A stretch of DNA of 64,000 bases from Pagrus major (lineage: Eukaryota > Chordata > Actinopteri > Spariformes > Sparidae): assembly GCF_040436345.1 (NCBI RefSeq), contig NC_133221.1:31385589-31449588 (forward strand), given 5' to 3'. The notes below the pieces were generated by a model, which was given only the letters and a program-made list of their open reading frames with translations, did no database searches and was not told the DNA's origin. Both the position numbers and the translations under genes were made by a program. This document shows, piece by piece, positions 14,501-25,600 of this stretch (position 1 is the first letter of the stretch; every line of letters begins with the position of its first letter).

Positions 14501-17500
14501 GTGGATATGGACAACACTGACTTTCATACATTAATATGTATCTTCACCTGCCCTCACACAAAAACACATATGGATAAACATACAATTACTCTCACAGATA
14601 AAACTGTCAACACCTGCTCGTTCTCACAAAAATATGTCACGGTCTTTCTCTCTTCTCTTCTGCTTCTGTCAAACTGCTAACACAGATACCTGCTCTCTGC
14701 CTTTTCACTGCACAGCCCTCCTCTTTAGCCTTTTTAGCGACCTCCAGGTAAGGCAAATAGTAGCAGAAGTAATCTGAATATGATACTGTGGTGATCATGA
14801 TGTTATTTAGTAGAGGGTATTGAGTAACAGTTTGCTGATCGTTGAGGTCAGCAGAGGAAAAGGTGGATAGTTCTTCAGTGAAATAATGGTGATCCAGTGT
14901 TGAGTGTGTGAGTATATGTTGTCGAGCAGGAGTCGGGTTTGAAGGTGAACCAGCCAGCATCATTTGCTGTCAGCCTGAACGGGGCGAAGGGTGTGATTGA
15001 TGCAAAGGTCCACAGCCCATCTGGAGCTCTGGAGGAATGCTGCGTCACAGAGATTGACCAAGGTAACCATAGCGACGGCATCCAAACTTCCCCTCTTCTC
15101 ACATGGTGTCACATTTAGGACCGACTTTTGATAGAAAATGTTTTCATGTGCCTTACCTTTAACCCCCTTATTGTTTGTCTAGATAAGTACGCAGTGCGCT
15201 TCATCCCCAGAGAGAATGGTCTCTATCTAATTGATGTGAAGTTCAATGGAAGTCACATCCCTGGTAGTCCGTTTAAGATCCGAGTCGGAGAGACGGGCCA
15301 GGCCGGAGACCCTGGGATGGTGTCTGCCTACGGACCAGGACTGGAGGGAGGCACCACAGGTAAAACAACAGGACACAACAAAATGACATGGGAGTGGAAC
15401 TGAATCTCTCCACATACCCTGCTAAACTTGACATCTGTCTCCATATTCTGTCTCGTTTGCCTCCAGGCACTGCATGTGAATTTGTGGTGAACACGAGCAG
15501 CGCAGGCCCCGGTGCTTTAGCTGTGACCATCGATGGGCCCTCCAAGGTGAAGATGGACTGTGTGGAGTGCCCTGAAGGCTACAGGGTCACATACACCCCA
15601 ATGGCTCCTGGCAACTATCTTATTTCCATCAAATACGGCGTGGTCCTTACCACATCGTTGGAAGCCCCTTCAAAGCCAAGATCACTGGTGAGGAAGATCT
15701 TTATATTTCAGCCAAACAAAGTGTTTTAGGAAGGATTTGATTTAAACTGAACATAAATACCTTTCATTCATCTCCCTCTAGGTTCCAAGCTTGTGTCGAG
15801 CCACAGTATGCATGAAACATCTTCTGTCATGGTCGACCCTGTGACACGTGCCATCAGCTGTTCTCAGCAGGGTGCTCCCACCCAGTCAGATGCCAGCAAG
15901 GTTGTGGCCAAGGGCCTGGGCTCTGACCAAGGGCTTCATCGGTCAGAAAAAACAGCTTCAGTGTTGACTGCAGCAAAGCAGGTTTGTATGATTGTGATGT
16001 TAAAAAAGGGCTTCTCTTGTTTGCTTCCACCCCACCAAGAAATAAGTCTGGGACAAAAACTGGAATGTGTGTATGGAATAATATTTGGGACATTTAGTGC
16101 ACAGAAGAGATTTTTTAAATGTTATGAGTGGAGAAATTATGGCACGAAGGATAATTTAATTTGAACAAATAAAAACATATTTTGTGCTCAATGAATGGCA
16201 AACTGACAACAATTAGGCCTAAAAAAGCATCAGCAATAAACCATTCAACCAACAAAATCATGCAGCAAAATAAATGACTGTGGGGCAAAGTGAATCTGTG
16301 CAGATTTGACCCAAATTTGACCCACCAAATCCAAGCCACTGACTAACACCAAGCTGTCCAGATAGTACTGACCTTTGAGGCAGCATCCTGGAAAACCTGG
16401 AAAATAGTTGACCAATTTTCCAGTCATGTAAAACATATGGAAAATTAGAGAAAAAGCAAAATGTCCTGGAAAATCTTTTGTTGTCCTAGAAATGTATTTC
16501 AACATTTTCCTATTTTTCTATCAATGCTCCCCAAAACTGATGACAGTGTCATCTGAAAGGGCGAAGTTAAGTTAAGGCTCATATCAACGTTCAAATGGTA
16601 ACGTTAGTTAATGGTCAAGAGTATTTTGAGTAGGCTGCATGCTGTGAACACATCACACAGCAGCACCTGCAGGCTGGATGACACTGATGTAAAGATTGTT
16701 CAGAGAGTTTGATGATAATGAATAGGACGACGGAGGTTAAAATTATAAATGGCAGCCCAACTGTATGCATGTGAAACACTGGCTAAATACTGGCTAACAG
16801 TACGTTTTCACTTTGCTAGTATTGTCTCTTCAGACACAATGCTGCACTGTTATGGTAAATGGGCCGTAACATGATATGAAATGTTTACCTTTTGTAGCGG
16901 CGTCTCATAGTGGGTGCCTCCTTAAAGACTCCACTTAATATAACTAGTAAAGAGGTTGAAGTATGTTTTGATAAACTGATAACAGTTAATACTCTGAGCA
17001 AACTGTTTTTAACCATCATATAGTGAAATACAGTTTTACCATCTTTGTTACTTTTCTGTTATTAATTCTGTATGTAGTTGGTTTAAATTATTTATTTTAA
17101 TCTTTTAAATCAGACTTCCACAGAGATAGTATATGGGCGCGATCCCTGTCTGTCATACTAGCTAGATCGTCACTGAAAATTTCCTGGAAAAGTCCTTGAA
17201 AATCATCTCAAGAAAACTGGGAACCCTGTGAGGGACCGCAGAGTCCAAAACAGAGGAAGGAAGGACAGCTCGAAGTACTAACGCAGAAGCATTAAGATCC
17301 GATCACTCAGAGTGTGGTCACATGTGACCAGAGTGTAGAACAAGAGAGGGAGAGCGAGGGACGCCTCTCTCTGTTTGTGTCTTTCTACTGTATAGACAGT
17401 CCAGTTTTATACAAGGGCCATCTTTCCAACACTGAAGTTTTGAAGTACAAAACATGCAAATGTCCCAGTTGAGGTGAGGAGAATTTTCTGAAACTTGACA

Positions 17501-18479
17501 TTTTTTACAAGGAAACAAACAACTTTATGTGTTTTATTTCATGACAAATTTGAAAGAGGATTATTACATTAGCTGTTGCCATTATGCAGTTTGTGGCAGC
17601 ATGGCTGTACCGGCCTGTCTGCTTCTGTGTCTAAAGTGCTAAAGTCTTACCTGCCAACATTTAGCAGGTGTTTGAACACACTGTTTACACCGATTTCACC
17701 ATTAACACTCAATTTATGAAAGAAGAAACATTTTATTGAAGCTAAACATGTCAAATACACTAAACAGTAACCAATATAGGCTACTTCTTTGTCCCCGTGG
17801 AGAAAGTCCCCAGACTCCCTTAAAAAATGTCTCAATTTAGTGAGTTGTTGAGTTGGAGACACTTTATAAACTCTGTGAAACGCTGTCTCTGACTAATTCA
17901 AAATGATTTGGGCCTCAGCAAATGTTCTACATGAAGTTCTTTCTTTGTATAAAAAACATTGTGTCTGTTTGTTGTTCATTCATATATAGAGCAGGAATTG
18001 ATATCTGATCACAGTGGGTCACTCAGACGCAGGTTAATGTAGCTGTGAACTGGATGTTAACACCAGGTGTGAACCGGCTCTTTGACTGAGCGAGAGGTTA
18101 CTATCATAACATAACAGCAAACATGCAGAAATGATTTTTCTGTGCTGAAACTGTCTCATTGCACGCTAAGAAATGATGCACAAATACAATAGCATTTAAG
18201 TGTACAGTATCAAGCTGCTTCATTTATGTATATTCGGTATACTAAGCTAGTAATAATATTTTAATGTGGGTACTCTTTGTGTGTCCATCCACAGGTCGTA
18301 ACATGCTCCTGGTTGGTGTGGATGGTCCCAAGGTCCCCTGTGAGGAGATCCTAGTGAAACATTTGGGTAACCGCTTGTACAACGTCAGCTACCAGCTCAA
18401 AGAGAAGGGAGAGTACATCCTGGTGGTCAAGTGGGGAGATGAACACATCCCTGGGAGCCCCTACCACATCACTGTCTAA
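288..18479 (+). CDS. flna: Filamin A, C-terminal half (Ig repeats 11-24), 26 exons, 5' part outside window
   Basis: Filamin A is a dimeric actin-crosslinking scaffold of the cell cortex. Exons with GT-AG borders: 288-461, 563-725, 828-988, 1293-1460, 1641-1764, 1869-2025, 2121-2310, optional 4084-4107, 4605-4852, 6515-6589, 7337-7436, 8765-8905, 9011-9139, 9976-10149, 10868-11029, 11133-11336, 11426-11578, 11672-11794, 12973-13239, 13340-13477, 13659-13774, 14930-15062, 15183-15359, 15467-15687, 15782-15981, 18295-18479 (TAA). That is about 1,369 codons. The product aligns with human FLNA almost without gaps, from the repeat-11 segment [10 protein letters not shown] to the end ([11 protein letters not shown]). 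Order: repeats 11-15, hinge 1, repeats 16-23, hinge 2 and repeat 24, the dimerisation repeat. Typical filamin strands recur (HIPGSPF, DNKDGT, GPGL). The match is better to FLNA than to what I recall of FLNB or FLNC, and emd next door agrees. Exons 15467-15687 and 15782-15981 contain indels that break the literal frame; every other exon joins in phase. Confidence 0.95.
2644..2705. repeat. (TTA)n microsatellite
   Basis: About 20 near-perfect TTA units in the flna intron that precedes the microexon. Confidence 0.97.
2745..3563. mobile_element. Non-autonomous inverted-repeat DNA element (MITE-like)
   Basis: It starts with ttaaggaatagttt and ends with aactattcctttaa, the inverted counterpart. The roughly 820-bp interior has no ORF and carries phrases I know from a very common fish short DNA transposon (aagactggaag, gctaagctagcagc). 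It is inserted in the intron upstream of the flna microexon. Confidence 0.75.
4084..4107 (+). other. flna: flna optional 24-nt microexon (VSIGGHGL)
   Basis: Between exons 2121-2310 and 4605-4852 lies a 24-nt segment with an AG acceptor (ttatcag) and a GTAAG donor. It is in phase on both sides. Inclusion inserts VSIGGHGL at the start of repeat 15; skipping joins CTVTG directly to AGVGP. Human FLNA has the same eight residues as an isoform difference (2647 versus 2639 aa), so this is very probably a conserved cassette exon. It is too short for ORF-based gene finding. Confidence 0.9.
5469..5534. repeat. (GTCT)n microsatellite
   Basis: About 16 uninterrupted units in flna intron 4853-6514. The rest of that intron (1.6 kb) shows no recognised element. 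Confidence 0.97.
6515..6589 (+). other. flna: flna hinge-1 exon
   Basis: This 75-nt exon encodes 25 residues rich in Gln, Tyr, Ser and Pro ([15 protein letters not shown], then [10 protein letters not shown]). It has no Ig fold. It sits between repeat 15 (ending SPFQVT) and the linker [15 protein letters not shown] at 7337-7436, which is the position of human hinge 1, the flexible calpain-sensitive link between rod 1 and rod 2. Both ends are in phase 0, so skipping it would keep the frame. Confidence 0.85.
7437..8764 (+). other. flna intron without recognised elements
   Basis: An AT-rich 1.3-kb intron between the hinge/linker exon and repeat 16. It has poly-A and short simple tracts only; its ORFs are short and match nothing I know. 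Confidence 0.6.
9714..9800 (-). mobile_element. LINE 3'-end fragment
   Basis: On the minus strand it reads ATTTCGTTATGCAACCCTGTG, then an AATAAA-like tail. The same tail is seen at 49975-50010 (minus) and in diverged form at 21890-21950 (plus). This is the usual 3' end of a fish LINE family. It lies in flna intron 9140-9975. Confidence 0.6.
11746..11748 (+). other. flna: Candidate conserved phosphoserine codon in flna (Ser2152 equivalent)
   Basis: Exon 11672-11794 encodes [15 protein letters not shown]. The human counterpart, TRRRRAPSVANVG, carries Ser2152, a well-known basophilic-kinase (PKA/RSK/PAK) site. The basic run and the Ser-Val-Ala-Asn-Val context are kept, with Ala in place of Pro just before the Ser. 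Confidence 0.7.
12170..12330. mobile_element. Old DNA-transposon remnants
   Basis: A stretch (gaggtgctgatagttggat...cctttggac) resembles part of the element at 2745-3563. It is followed by ttaaaggagcaatctgtaag, a typical fish MITE start. No matching right end was found. It lies in flna intron 11795-12972, which otherwise holds nothing recognised. Confidence 0.4.
13775..14929 (+). other. flna intron without recognised elements
   Basis: A 1.15-kb intron between the repeat-22 exons. It has short CA-rich patches and no recognised repeat or ORF. Confidence 0.6.
15638..15960 (+). other. flna: Frame-disrupted stretch of flna (repeat 23 end to repeat 24 start)
   Basis: Near 15638-15642 the reading breaks between IKYG and [16 protein letters not shown], by two extra bases or one missing. 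In exon 15782-15981 an extra T follows AAGGGCCTGGGC (about 15921). An A-run at about 15947-15952 has six A where the conserved reading [14 protein letters not shown] needs five. Exons 15467-15687 and 15782-15981 are 221 and 200 nt, and neither length fits its conserved flanking splice phases. Read literally, a TGA arises at 15842-15844. Conserved filamin sequence continues on both sides, so sequencing or assembly error is most likely. Confidence 0.8.
15982..18294 (+). other. Last flna intron, probable old DNA-transposon remnants
   Basis: A 2.3-kb intron ahead of the terminal exon. Phrases built on cctggaaaa at 16385-16480 and 17180-17235 (ending gggaaccctgtg) resemble the edges of a fish hAT-type element, but I could not fix paired ends. 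No coding signal. Confidence 0.4.
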
Positions 18480-19915
18480 AACCCCAGCTCCACAATCAGA
18501 AACTCATACCACTGTTCTGTACTCAACAACTGATATTCTATCTAACCGATCATTGTTTACAGCTCCAAACCCTCCCGTGTTCCAAATTCAGATTTCTGGC
18601 TTTTTTGTTGTTGTTTTTTTTTTGCATCTAATGTTCAAACAATTTAACCAACTAGAGAACAGACATCTGGCTGAGGGTAAACACTGATGTGAGAGTTTGT
18701 TCTTCCACAAGTGAATATCAGAATACCAGAATATCCCAAAGATGAATGCATAGTCACAGAATATCTTTAATAGTCTTTCTGGTCATTCACTCCATTTCTT
18801 GTTTCATTCAGCTAATCACGTCATTCAGTAAATCTAGGGAGGAAAAAGATGCACCTTTTCTATTACTGTAAGCCAGCAGTGGACATTAGTAGATATGTCT
18901 GAACTAGTGTAGAATGGTAGTGTAGTGTAGTGTAGTGTAGCGTAGCAGCAGTAGATTTTGGCCCCGCTGAGCCCGGCATTGGATGGAAGGTTACTGTTTA
19001 CACTGGAGGAGCTACTCTTACATACATATTAAATGGATTCAGATTTTTATGAACAATCATAGTTCTTGAACCAAAGAGTGTCAGAAGTAATGTGCCTTCC
19101 TGGCTCTCGGGCTTCATGTAAGAATGTGTAAAAGAGCTCTTTGATGTAAGACCTTTAATTGTCCATAGAAAAGTCAGATGAACATCTTGTCCTTGTTCTA
19201 TATCCCCAAATGCTCAGCACTGGCCCAGTCCGCTCCAGCATGTGGTGTTCATGATGCTCTTTAACTAACCCAGTTGTTTGATCTGCTGCTAGTGTGATCC
19301 AGTTTTAGGCACTGCTGTTCTTAAAGCCGTTATATGGATTAGAGTAGGGATATAATTCCAAAAGATTACAGGTAGGGCAACATGACAGACACATTTAAGA
19401 GAAGCTTACTGATGGTTTGTCCCACACCTGCTCTCTCACCACTGCTGCTGAGAAACAATGCTTTCTGTGTGTTAATGTGTGATACCAACATCTGCTCTGC
19501 ATGTTCCTTAGGTTGTAAAACTCTTAGGATACAGACAGCCTCTGATTCAGAAAAACATCAACATTACGTGTGTGGTGGATTGGAACTTTTTCATATAAAC
19601 CAAAAGGTTTAAAAAGGGATGTTTTTAAAGTTGTGCTGGACAGAAGGGCAGAAGATGATTTTATGGTTTGTCACGTCCCGAAACCCTGATGACCAAAACC
19701 AAAAGAGAACAGATGTTGCTTTGTTTTCTGCTCAGTGTTTGTATCTCACCTTCTTCAGCCGCCACCCACCCCCTCCCTTCATCCTTCCAGCTCGCTTTGT
19801 GCTTAATCTATCTTCCAAACAAAAAAATGAATCTTGTCCTTAATAAAAAAAGGCTTTAAAAGTGTTTGTAAGACAGTATTTTGATTTTTTACACAATAAA
19901 GTTGTCTAAGTATTT
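18480..19915 (+). other. flna: flna 3' UTR
   Basis: No coding signal follows the TAA. The stretch runs to clustered AATAAA hexamers, which implies a 3' UTR of about 1.4 kb. It contains a short (TAGTG)n run at 18917-18942. The exact cleavage site is inferred. Confidence 0.6.
19842..19900 (+). terminator. flna polyadenylation signals
   Basis: AATAAA occurs at 19842-19847 and again at 19895-19900. The second is followed by a T/G-rich stretch (gttgtctaagtatttttctg), as expected for a cleavage and poly(A) site. Confidence 0.6.
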
Positions 19916-19959
19916 TTCTGTCAATCTAATGTCTGTTTTGTGTCTTTAAACTTTAAGTT

Positions 19960-20260
19960 AACATTAAGTGAATGGATAAATAAAAGTTTATATCATGACA
20001 AATACAAAAAATACATAAAAGCTTCACTTTATAGTAACCATCATTAATAATGTATAGTTAAGTAAACTTGAGTTAATAGTTATTTTACTGTTAACAAACA
20101 GTGAAATGCTTTTTAAACCATTACAGTTAACCTATAAAAAGTATTAGAAAAACACCAGTTACAATTTTACGAAAAGCAATTGCTTAATTAATAATTTACA
20201 AAGCATTTGTTTGTTAAGAGGAAAATAACTGGACCAACCATAAATGTACCATGTTAATGA
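19960..20260. repeat. AT-rich dispersed repeat (tentative)
   Basis: Phrases such as cattaataatgtatagttaa and aattaataatttacaaagcatttg belong to a type common between fish genes. Ends are unclear. From here to 21120 I see nothing else. Confidence 0.35.
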
Positions 20261-21119
20261 TGCTTATTATAATGTGATCGAAATTCATTAAACAGGAGCT
20301 CTGTGTGTCTGTGTAGAGTACGGAGTTTATAGTGAGCCTTAAAAACCAAAGAGCTGAACAGTTTTTATCTAAATGTTCTCATCAGTGACTCTGATGAAGC
20401 ACAGAGTGTACATGGAAGTAATGTGAAGTGTTTATCCAGAGAGGTTTCCAGTGAGTGGAAAATGTGTACATTACTGGAGTCGGCAGCCAACGCCCTTCCT
20501 GGAAAACTCCATCTCCATATTAGGCCTGACTCATTTTCTACCTCCAGAGGTCGCTGCAGGAGGGGGAATCTCACAACTTTACTGTTCATGCAGAGCTTTG
20601 AATAACAGGCCTACCTTTTTAATGAAGCCATTTTCTTTCAAGTGTATTGTTGAGACCAGCTTGAGAGTCTTTTTAAGTCTAAATGCAGCTTGGACAGCCT
20701 CGGGAAGAAACCACATAATTACAAATACAACAATAACTTGAGATTTGAAGTTTGCTGTCACTGAATGGAAATCTTTAGTCAGCCCGCATGAACAAAACCA
20801 GGAACTGAAACCGCTCGGCTGCTTGGAGGTCAGTTATCATTTATCAATTTTATTATGAACACCTTTATTTCCTTTACTGCTTTGATATGTGAAAATGTCT
20901 TCTGTAAAACAGGCCAGTAGTCTTAGTGGTATTAGGCTACATTAACCACTGCTATATTCTTGTGCAGATACTGGAACACCACAATTCTTTAATAATTGAG
21001 TATGAGCATGGCCTTCAATGCCTTTGTTCTCCTAAGATAACATTATTTAAACCCAAATGACTGGGCTAGTATATTAACAATATACAAAGATTCAGATCAA
21101 AGGAAAGGAAACTTAGGAA

Positions 21120-21955
21120 GGCTAAACTCTGGAGCCAGATTCTGGTCAACTTTTACAGAGGAGCAATAGAAAGCATCCTGACTGGAAACATCTCAAACTG
21201 GCATGGTTCATCACGGCCCAGGAGAGGACGGCTCTACAGCGGGTGATTAAAACCACCAGAGCATCAGTGATATCAGTGAAGTGAGATGTCTGCACAGAGC
21301 CCAAAGATACTAAAAGACAACACCCACCCAGCCACAGTCTGTTCACCCTGCTGCCATCTGACAACAGATACAGAGTATCTGCTGCCACCTGACAACAGAT
21401 AAAGATCTGCTGCCACCTGACAACAGATAAAGAAGTATCTGCTGCCATCTGACGACAGATACAGAAGTATCTGCTGCCACCTGACAACAGATAAAGATCT
21501 GCTGCCATCTGAGATACAGAAGTATCTGCTGCCATCTGACGACAGATAAAGAAGTATCTGCTGCCATCTGACAACAGATACAGAAGTATCTGCTGCCACC
21601 TGACAACAGATAAAGATCTGCTGCCATCTGACGACAGATACAGAAGTATCTGCTGCCACCTGACAACAGATAAAGATCTGCTGCCATCTGACAACAGATA
21701 CAGAAGTATCTGCTGCCATCTGACGACAGATACAGAAGTATCTGCTGCCACCTGACAACAGATAAAGAAGTATCTGCTGCTGTACAACCAGACTACAGAG
21801 CAGCTTTTTCCCCCAGGCTGTGAGAGTCCTGAACTCATCCTCAACACTCACCATTAAAAATGTTTTTCTTGTGTAGCATAAAGGGAAATACAACTTGCAT
21901 GTTGTTGCACAGCCTGTGTTGTAAAATGATAATTAAATGAACCTTCAACCCTAAT
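21120..21955 (+). mobile_element. LINE 3' fragment with internal minisatellite
   Basis: The 5' part reads LVNFYRGAIESILTGNIS then a tryptophan (frame starting with the CTG near 21144). This is a characteristic C-terminal segment of fish LINE reverse-transcriptase proteins. The 3' part reads RLQSSFFPQAVRVLNSS (21790-21840), followed by a tail resembling other LINE ends here. Stops and an internal expansion show it is dead. Probably a Rex/CR1-like lineage; the family name is not certain. Confidence 0.7.
21345..21778. repeat. Minisatellite, about 28-32 bp unit, about 14 units
   Basis: Units built on ctgccatctgacaacagata with a variable link of aaagat or cagaagtat repeat in tandem. Two unit lengths alternate (about 28 and 32 bp), and ca/cg variants (acaacag, acgacag) are interspersed. 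In the LINE frame the unit reads LLPSDNRYR, a motif normally present once in that LINE protein, so the array seems to have grown from it. Confidence 0.9.
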
Positions 21956-22358
21956 GTACAAAGCTAATGTACATAAAGAACATACAGTGGATATCACACA
22001 TTAATACAGCATAAAGACAAAAAAAAAACAGTGTATGTTTACATAGAGATATCAACACAATCAGACAGGTTTCATAACTACTCAGAATGTAGCTTATTGT
22101 TGAAGTAGGGGAGTTAAGAGGTGGATTTAGTTCTGGGGGAGAACTATGGGAGCGAGTTTCTGTTTGCGCATTAAGAACTGTGCATATGATGAAGCTGAAC
22201 ATATATCCATGTGAGCCAGCTGCTAGCAGCTAGCAGTAGGTGTGTCAAGTTCCGCCGTCCAGATGTTGCCAGAAGTTACACCCACTCTGCTCCCTATCGT
22301 CCCGCCTCAGCCTCAGCCTCAGCCACAGCTCAGCTCCAGCTCTTCACTGTTATTACAG

Positions 22359-22639
22359 GTGAGTGGAATTATTTGGTTTCAACCTCAACCCAACAAATAT
22401 AAAGTTAAAAAAAACTTTTTTAATCGCTCGTCTTTATTGTTCGCGCGAGAGTAAGACTTAGAAAGGCGCGAAGTCGGTGTCTTCCTGTCCAGCAGGGATA
22501 GAGTTAACGTTAGCGCCATGGAGTTAGCCTGCTCAGCAGCGCACTGTCGCAGCATGGAACAAACATGGCGCTATGTGTGGACTTGTTCGCCTCCTGACTC
22601 TGAACGCGCTCACAGCTCTGTCTCCTCCCGTCCCCACAG
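22359..22639 (+). promoter_or_regulatory. Probable emd 5' UTR intron and CpG-rich promoter-proximal region
   Basis: A good donor (tattacag|gtgagt, from 22359) and acceptor (tccccacag, to 22639) frame a possible 5' UTR intron just before the emd start. CpG-rich sequence (cgcgcgag, ggcgcg, ggaacaaacatggcgc) spans about 22430-22670. Inferred; no TATA box seen. Confidence 0.45.
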
Positions 22640-22674
22640 GCTGACACCGTCTGTCTGTCTGTCCGCCGCTGCAC

Positions 22675-25600
22675 ATGTCTCTGACGGACAAAAGTGACGA
22701 GGACATCAGCAAGCTGCTTGCTGAGTATGGCATCAAACATGGACCCATAGTTGGTGAGAAAAATGCCCATATGAATGATTTCAGGAGCACAGTGACTTCA
22801 CCACTTCATCATGCTGAGACAGTTGAGTTAGTGCAGTGAGGACTGGAGTCATCAGTGTGAGGTATCTGAGTAGAGAGCAGATAGGGATGCCTCCATGAGT
22901 CACATCCATCCCCTCTGGTTTGAAAGGTTTACAAATGACTACTGTCTGCTTTATACCAGTGTGTCCGCTCTACTACTTCTTTGCAGTTGTCTACTTGGGC
23001 TCCAACATCTGGTTTACCTTAATATTCTGAGAGTTCAGTTCTGTGCTGTATCTGTCTTAATAAGACAGAACAGAAGGAGATCATATACAACCACACTGTT
23101 TACACTAACCCTTTGTTTTATCAGTTCATCATTTCAACATGGCACATGATTAAACCCAAATTCCCTCCAACACTTAGATGATGCACACATGTCATATTGT
23201 CTATACTTGTGTTCGCTGTGGTCAGGACACTGAAGCACTGTTAATGTGCTTGTGTGAACACAGAGTCTACTCGGAAGCTGTACGAGAAGAAGCTGGAAAA
23301 GGCCATGGAGAGCGCTCCAGTGAACGCCTCGTCTGATAAGACCTACTACAGAGAGGAAGGTAGGACTTTTATGTGTTACTCTCTAAATTATTTTATAAAT
23401 CAGAGCCTGTGGTGAAGCCTTCAAAGTGTTTAAAAAAAAGCCAAAGAAAACCAATTCTCAGTTGTGAGGCAATCCTCACAACTGAGAAGCTGAAACTAGT
23501 GTTTATGAAACAGTCTCTTGATTCCACTGATGATTATAAATGACCTGTAACAGCAAACAAGACCATCAGTGAACAGACTGCTATTTTATATAGTTATTAT
23601 TAATGCCTGTGCTCGGGTCCGATCACATATATCACATATAAAATCACATATAAGTACATTATCTCATTGTGATCCATCCTGCGGTCTCTCTGTCACTCTG
23701 TCGCTTCCAAAACAAATGCACGCACCGCCGGCACGAGCTAGCACAGATCTTTACAGCAACAGGCGCTGGTGTCATACCGCTTTTGTCAAAAGGGGCCGCT
23801 AGAATCAACAAAACCTGAAAGTTCCTTGTAGTCACTTTAAAGGGATAGTTCGGATTTTTTGACATGAAGTTGTATGACATCCTCACCATCAGTGTCGTGC
23901 ATCAGCAGTGACTTTTCCCCCACTGCGTCCTGTGAGCCGAGGTCTGTCCCGCTGTTGTTGCTGAAGAAAGTAGTTCCGGCTAGTTTGCGGGGTCACGAAG
24001 ATAAAGCGTTTTGCTTCAAAAAACAATATCCGTTCAAAAGAGTAAAACATTTGCATCACAAAATTGTTTACGACAAAAAAGTCAGACCTCACGATCACCT
24101 GGCACTATTTTCCCTCCCTTCGTATCACTGCGTGCTTCCGCCTGTTGACACACCGCACCACTCCGTCAGCTGTTTCACGGTGTTTACATGCTCGGATGGT
24201 AAACGTAAATATGTCTGACTACGAAACGAGTGATGAAGACATTCCTTTTTCCTTGGACCGCTTCTCTGTCTCTCTCCCCTCTCTCTGCCCGTTCTAACTC
24301 CATTTGACGAAGCTCGGTGTCTGTGTATTCGGGTTCATAAAGATATCCCTTTGGCTCTGTGGTAAAAGGAATGTCTTCATCACTCGTTTCTGGGAACATT
24401 TCTGCCTGAGTCATGCAGATAGATTTTCATCAGCAGTGGTGGTTGTTTAGCAATGAAGACAACAACTCCCATGATGCCACGCTTCTCATGTCTTTTGTTT
24501 TGTTTTGATTGAGAGATCCCTAGTAGCAGAAATTACATACTGTGCGTTTAAACAATAAATCTGTTCAATTAAAACAACTTCATTTATCGCTTAAAGGGTA
24601 ACACCACCAATTTTCCACAATAAAGTGTGTTTACAGGTGTTGGGAGTACTACTGTATATGTGATAATCTGATAAACTGCCTTTACTGACCTGTGGGTATT
24701 GTAGGCACCAGGTTCTGAAAAGAAAGAAGAATGTGTGGAATAAAAAATGTGATGTCTCTGGTTCTGCTGTATCAGTTGCTTTCTAACTGTCCAGAATGAG
24801 TCCAACAGTGTTATATGAGTGCAATGTTAGACCAGTGGACTGCTTTTTTAAAAAACAGGCACCAGCATGCAAGTTGAGTGACGTCACTGGAAGCAATTTC
24901 TCAAAATAATATGCAGCTTCCTCCAGAGCCACAAAAGGCTTTATACTACTGTATTCACATACTCACTCCCAAACATACCTTAATGTGGAAAACTGGTGGA
25001 GATACCCTTTAAGGGGCAATATGAGGTCATTAAGTTTGCTAACACAAATACACCAATGACTATTCACACACACTAAACAACCCTAAAATGGAAAATATGA
25101 TAATGTAAATAAAGGAGGTGAATAGTAAATGGTGAATAACAGTGGTCATTCCATAGCTGAGCAACAAGCATCCAACACCTCGTGTCTGTAAAGTTTTTAA
25201 TTCCCTTTCAGTTGATCAGTTACAGGAGACATGTTTCAGCTCTGATCTTTTGCTGCTGTCTTCTCTGTCTCCCTTCTTGATGCAGAGTGAAAGACACTCA
25301 ATAGATTTGGATCATCGATTTGCGGGTCTCAGGCCACTTTGCGTCCTTTCTCATAAACAATAATGAAGGCTCTATGCTTGGCCCGGTGCTTTTTGCAGAG
25401 TGCATACATCTCTGAAAAGAAGATAGCATTCTGTGTTGCTCATATTTTTCAATGTTGAAATCTGCCTGCCTGCTCTGAAGCATCAAATGCCACAAACAAC
25501 AGAAGAGCTGCTCTGATGTAACATTGTTGTAAATCATACCGATTATAGGCATGTATGTAAATGTAAACCACAACTGTTTATTCTCTGTGAAGATTTTATT

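Noticed and set aside
21146-21893. Long minus-strand ORFs (233, 206 and 114 aa) with repeated VVRWQQ/LLSDGSR peptides
   Set aside because: They are the three reading frames of the minisatellite at 21345-21778 read on the wrong strand; unit lengths differ, so the frames only appear open.
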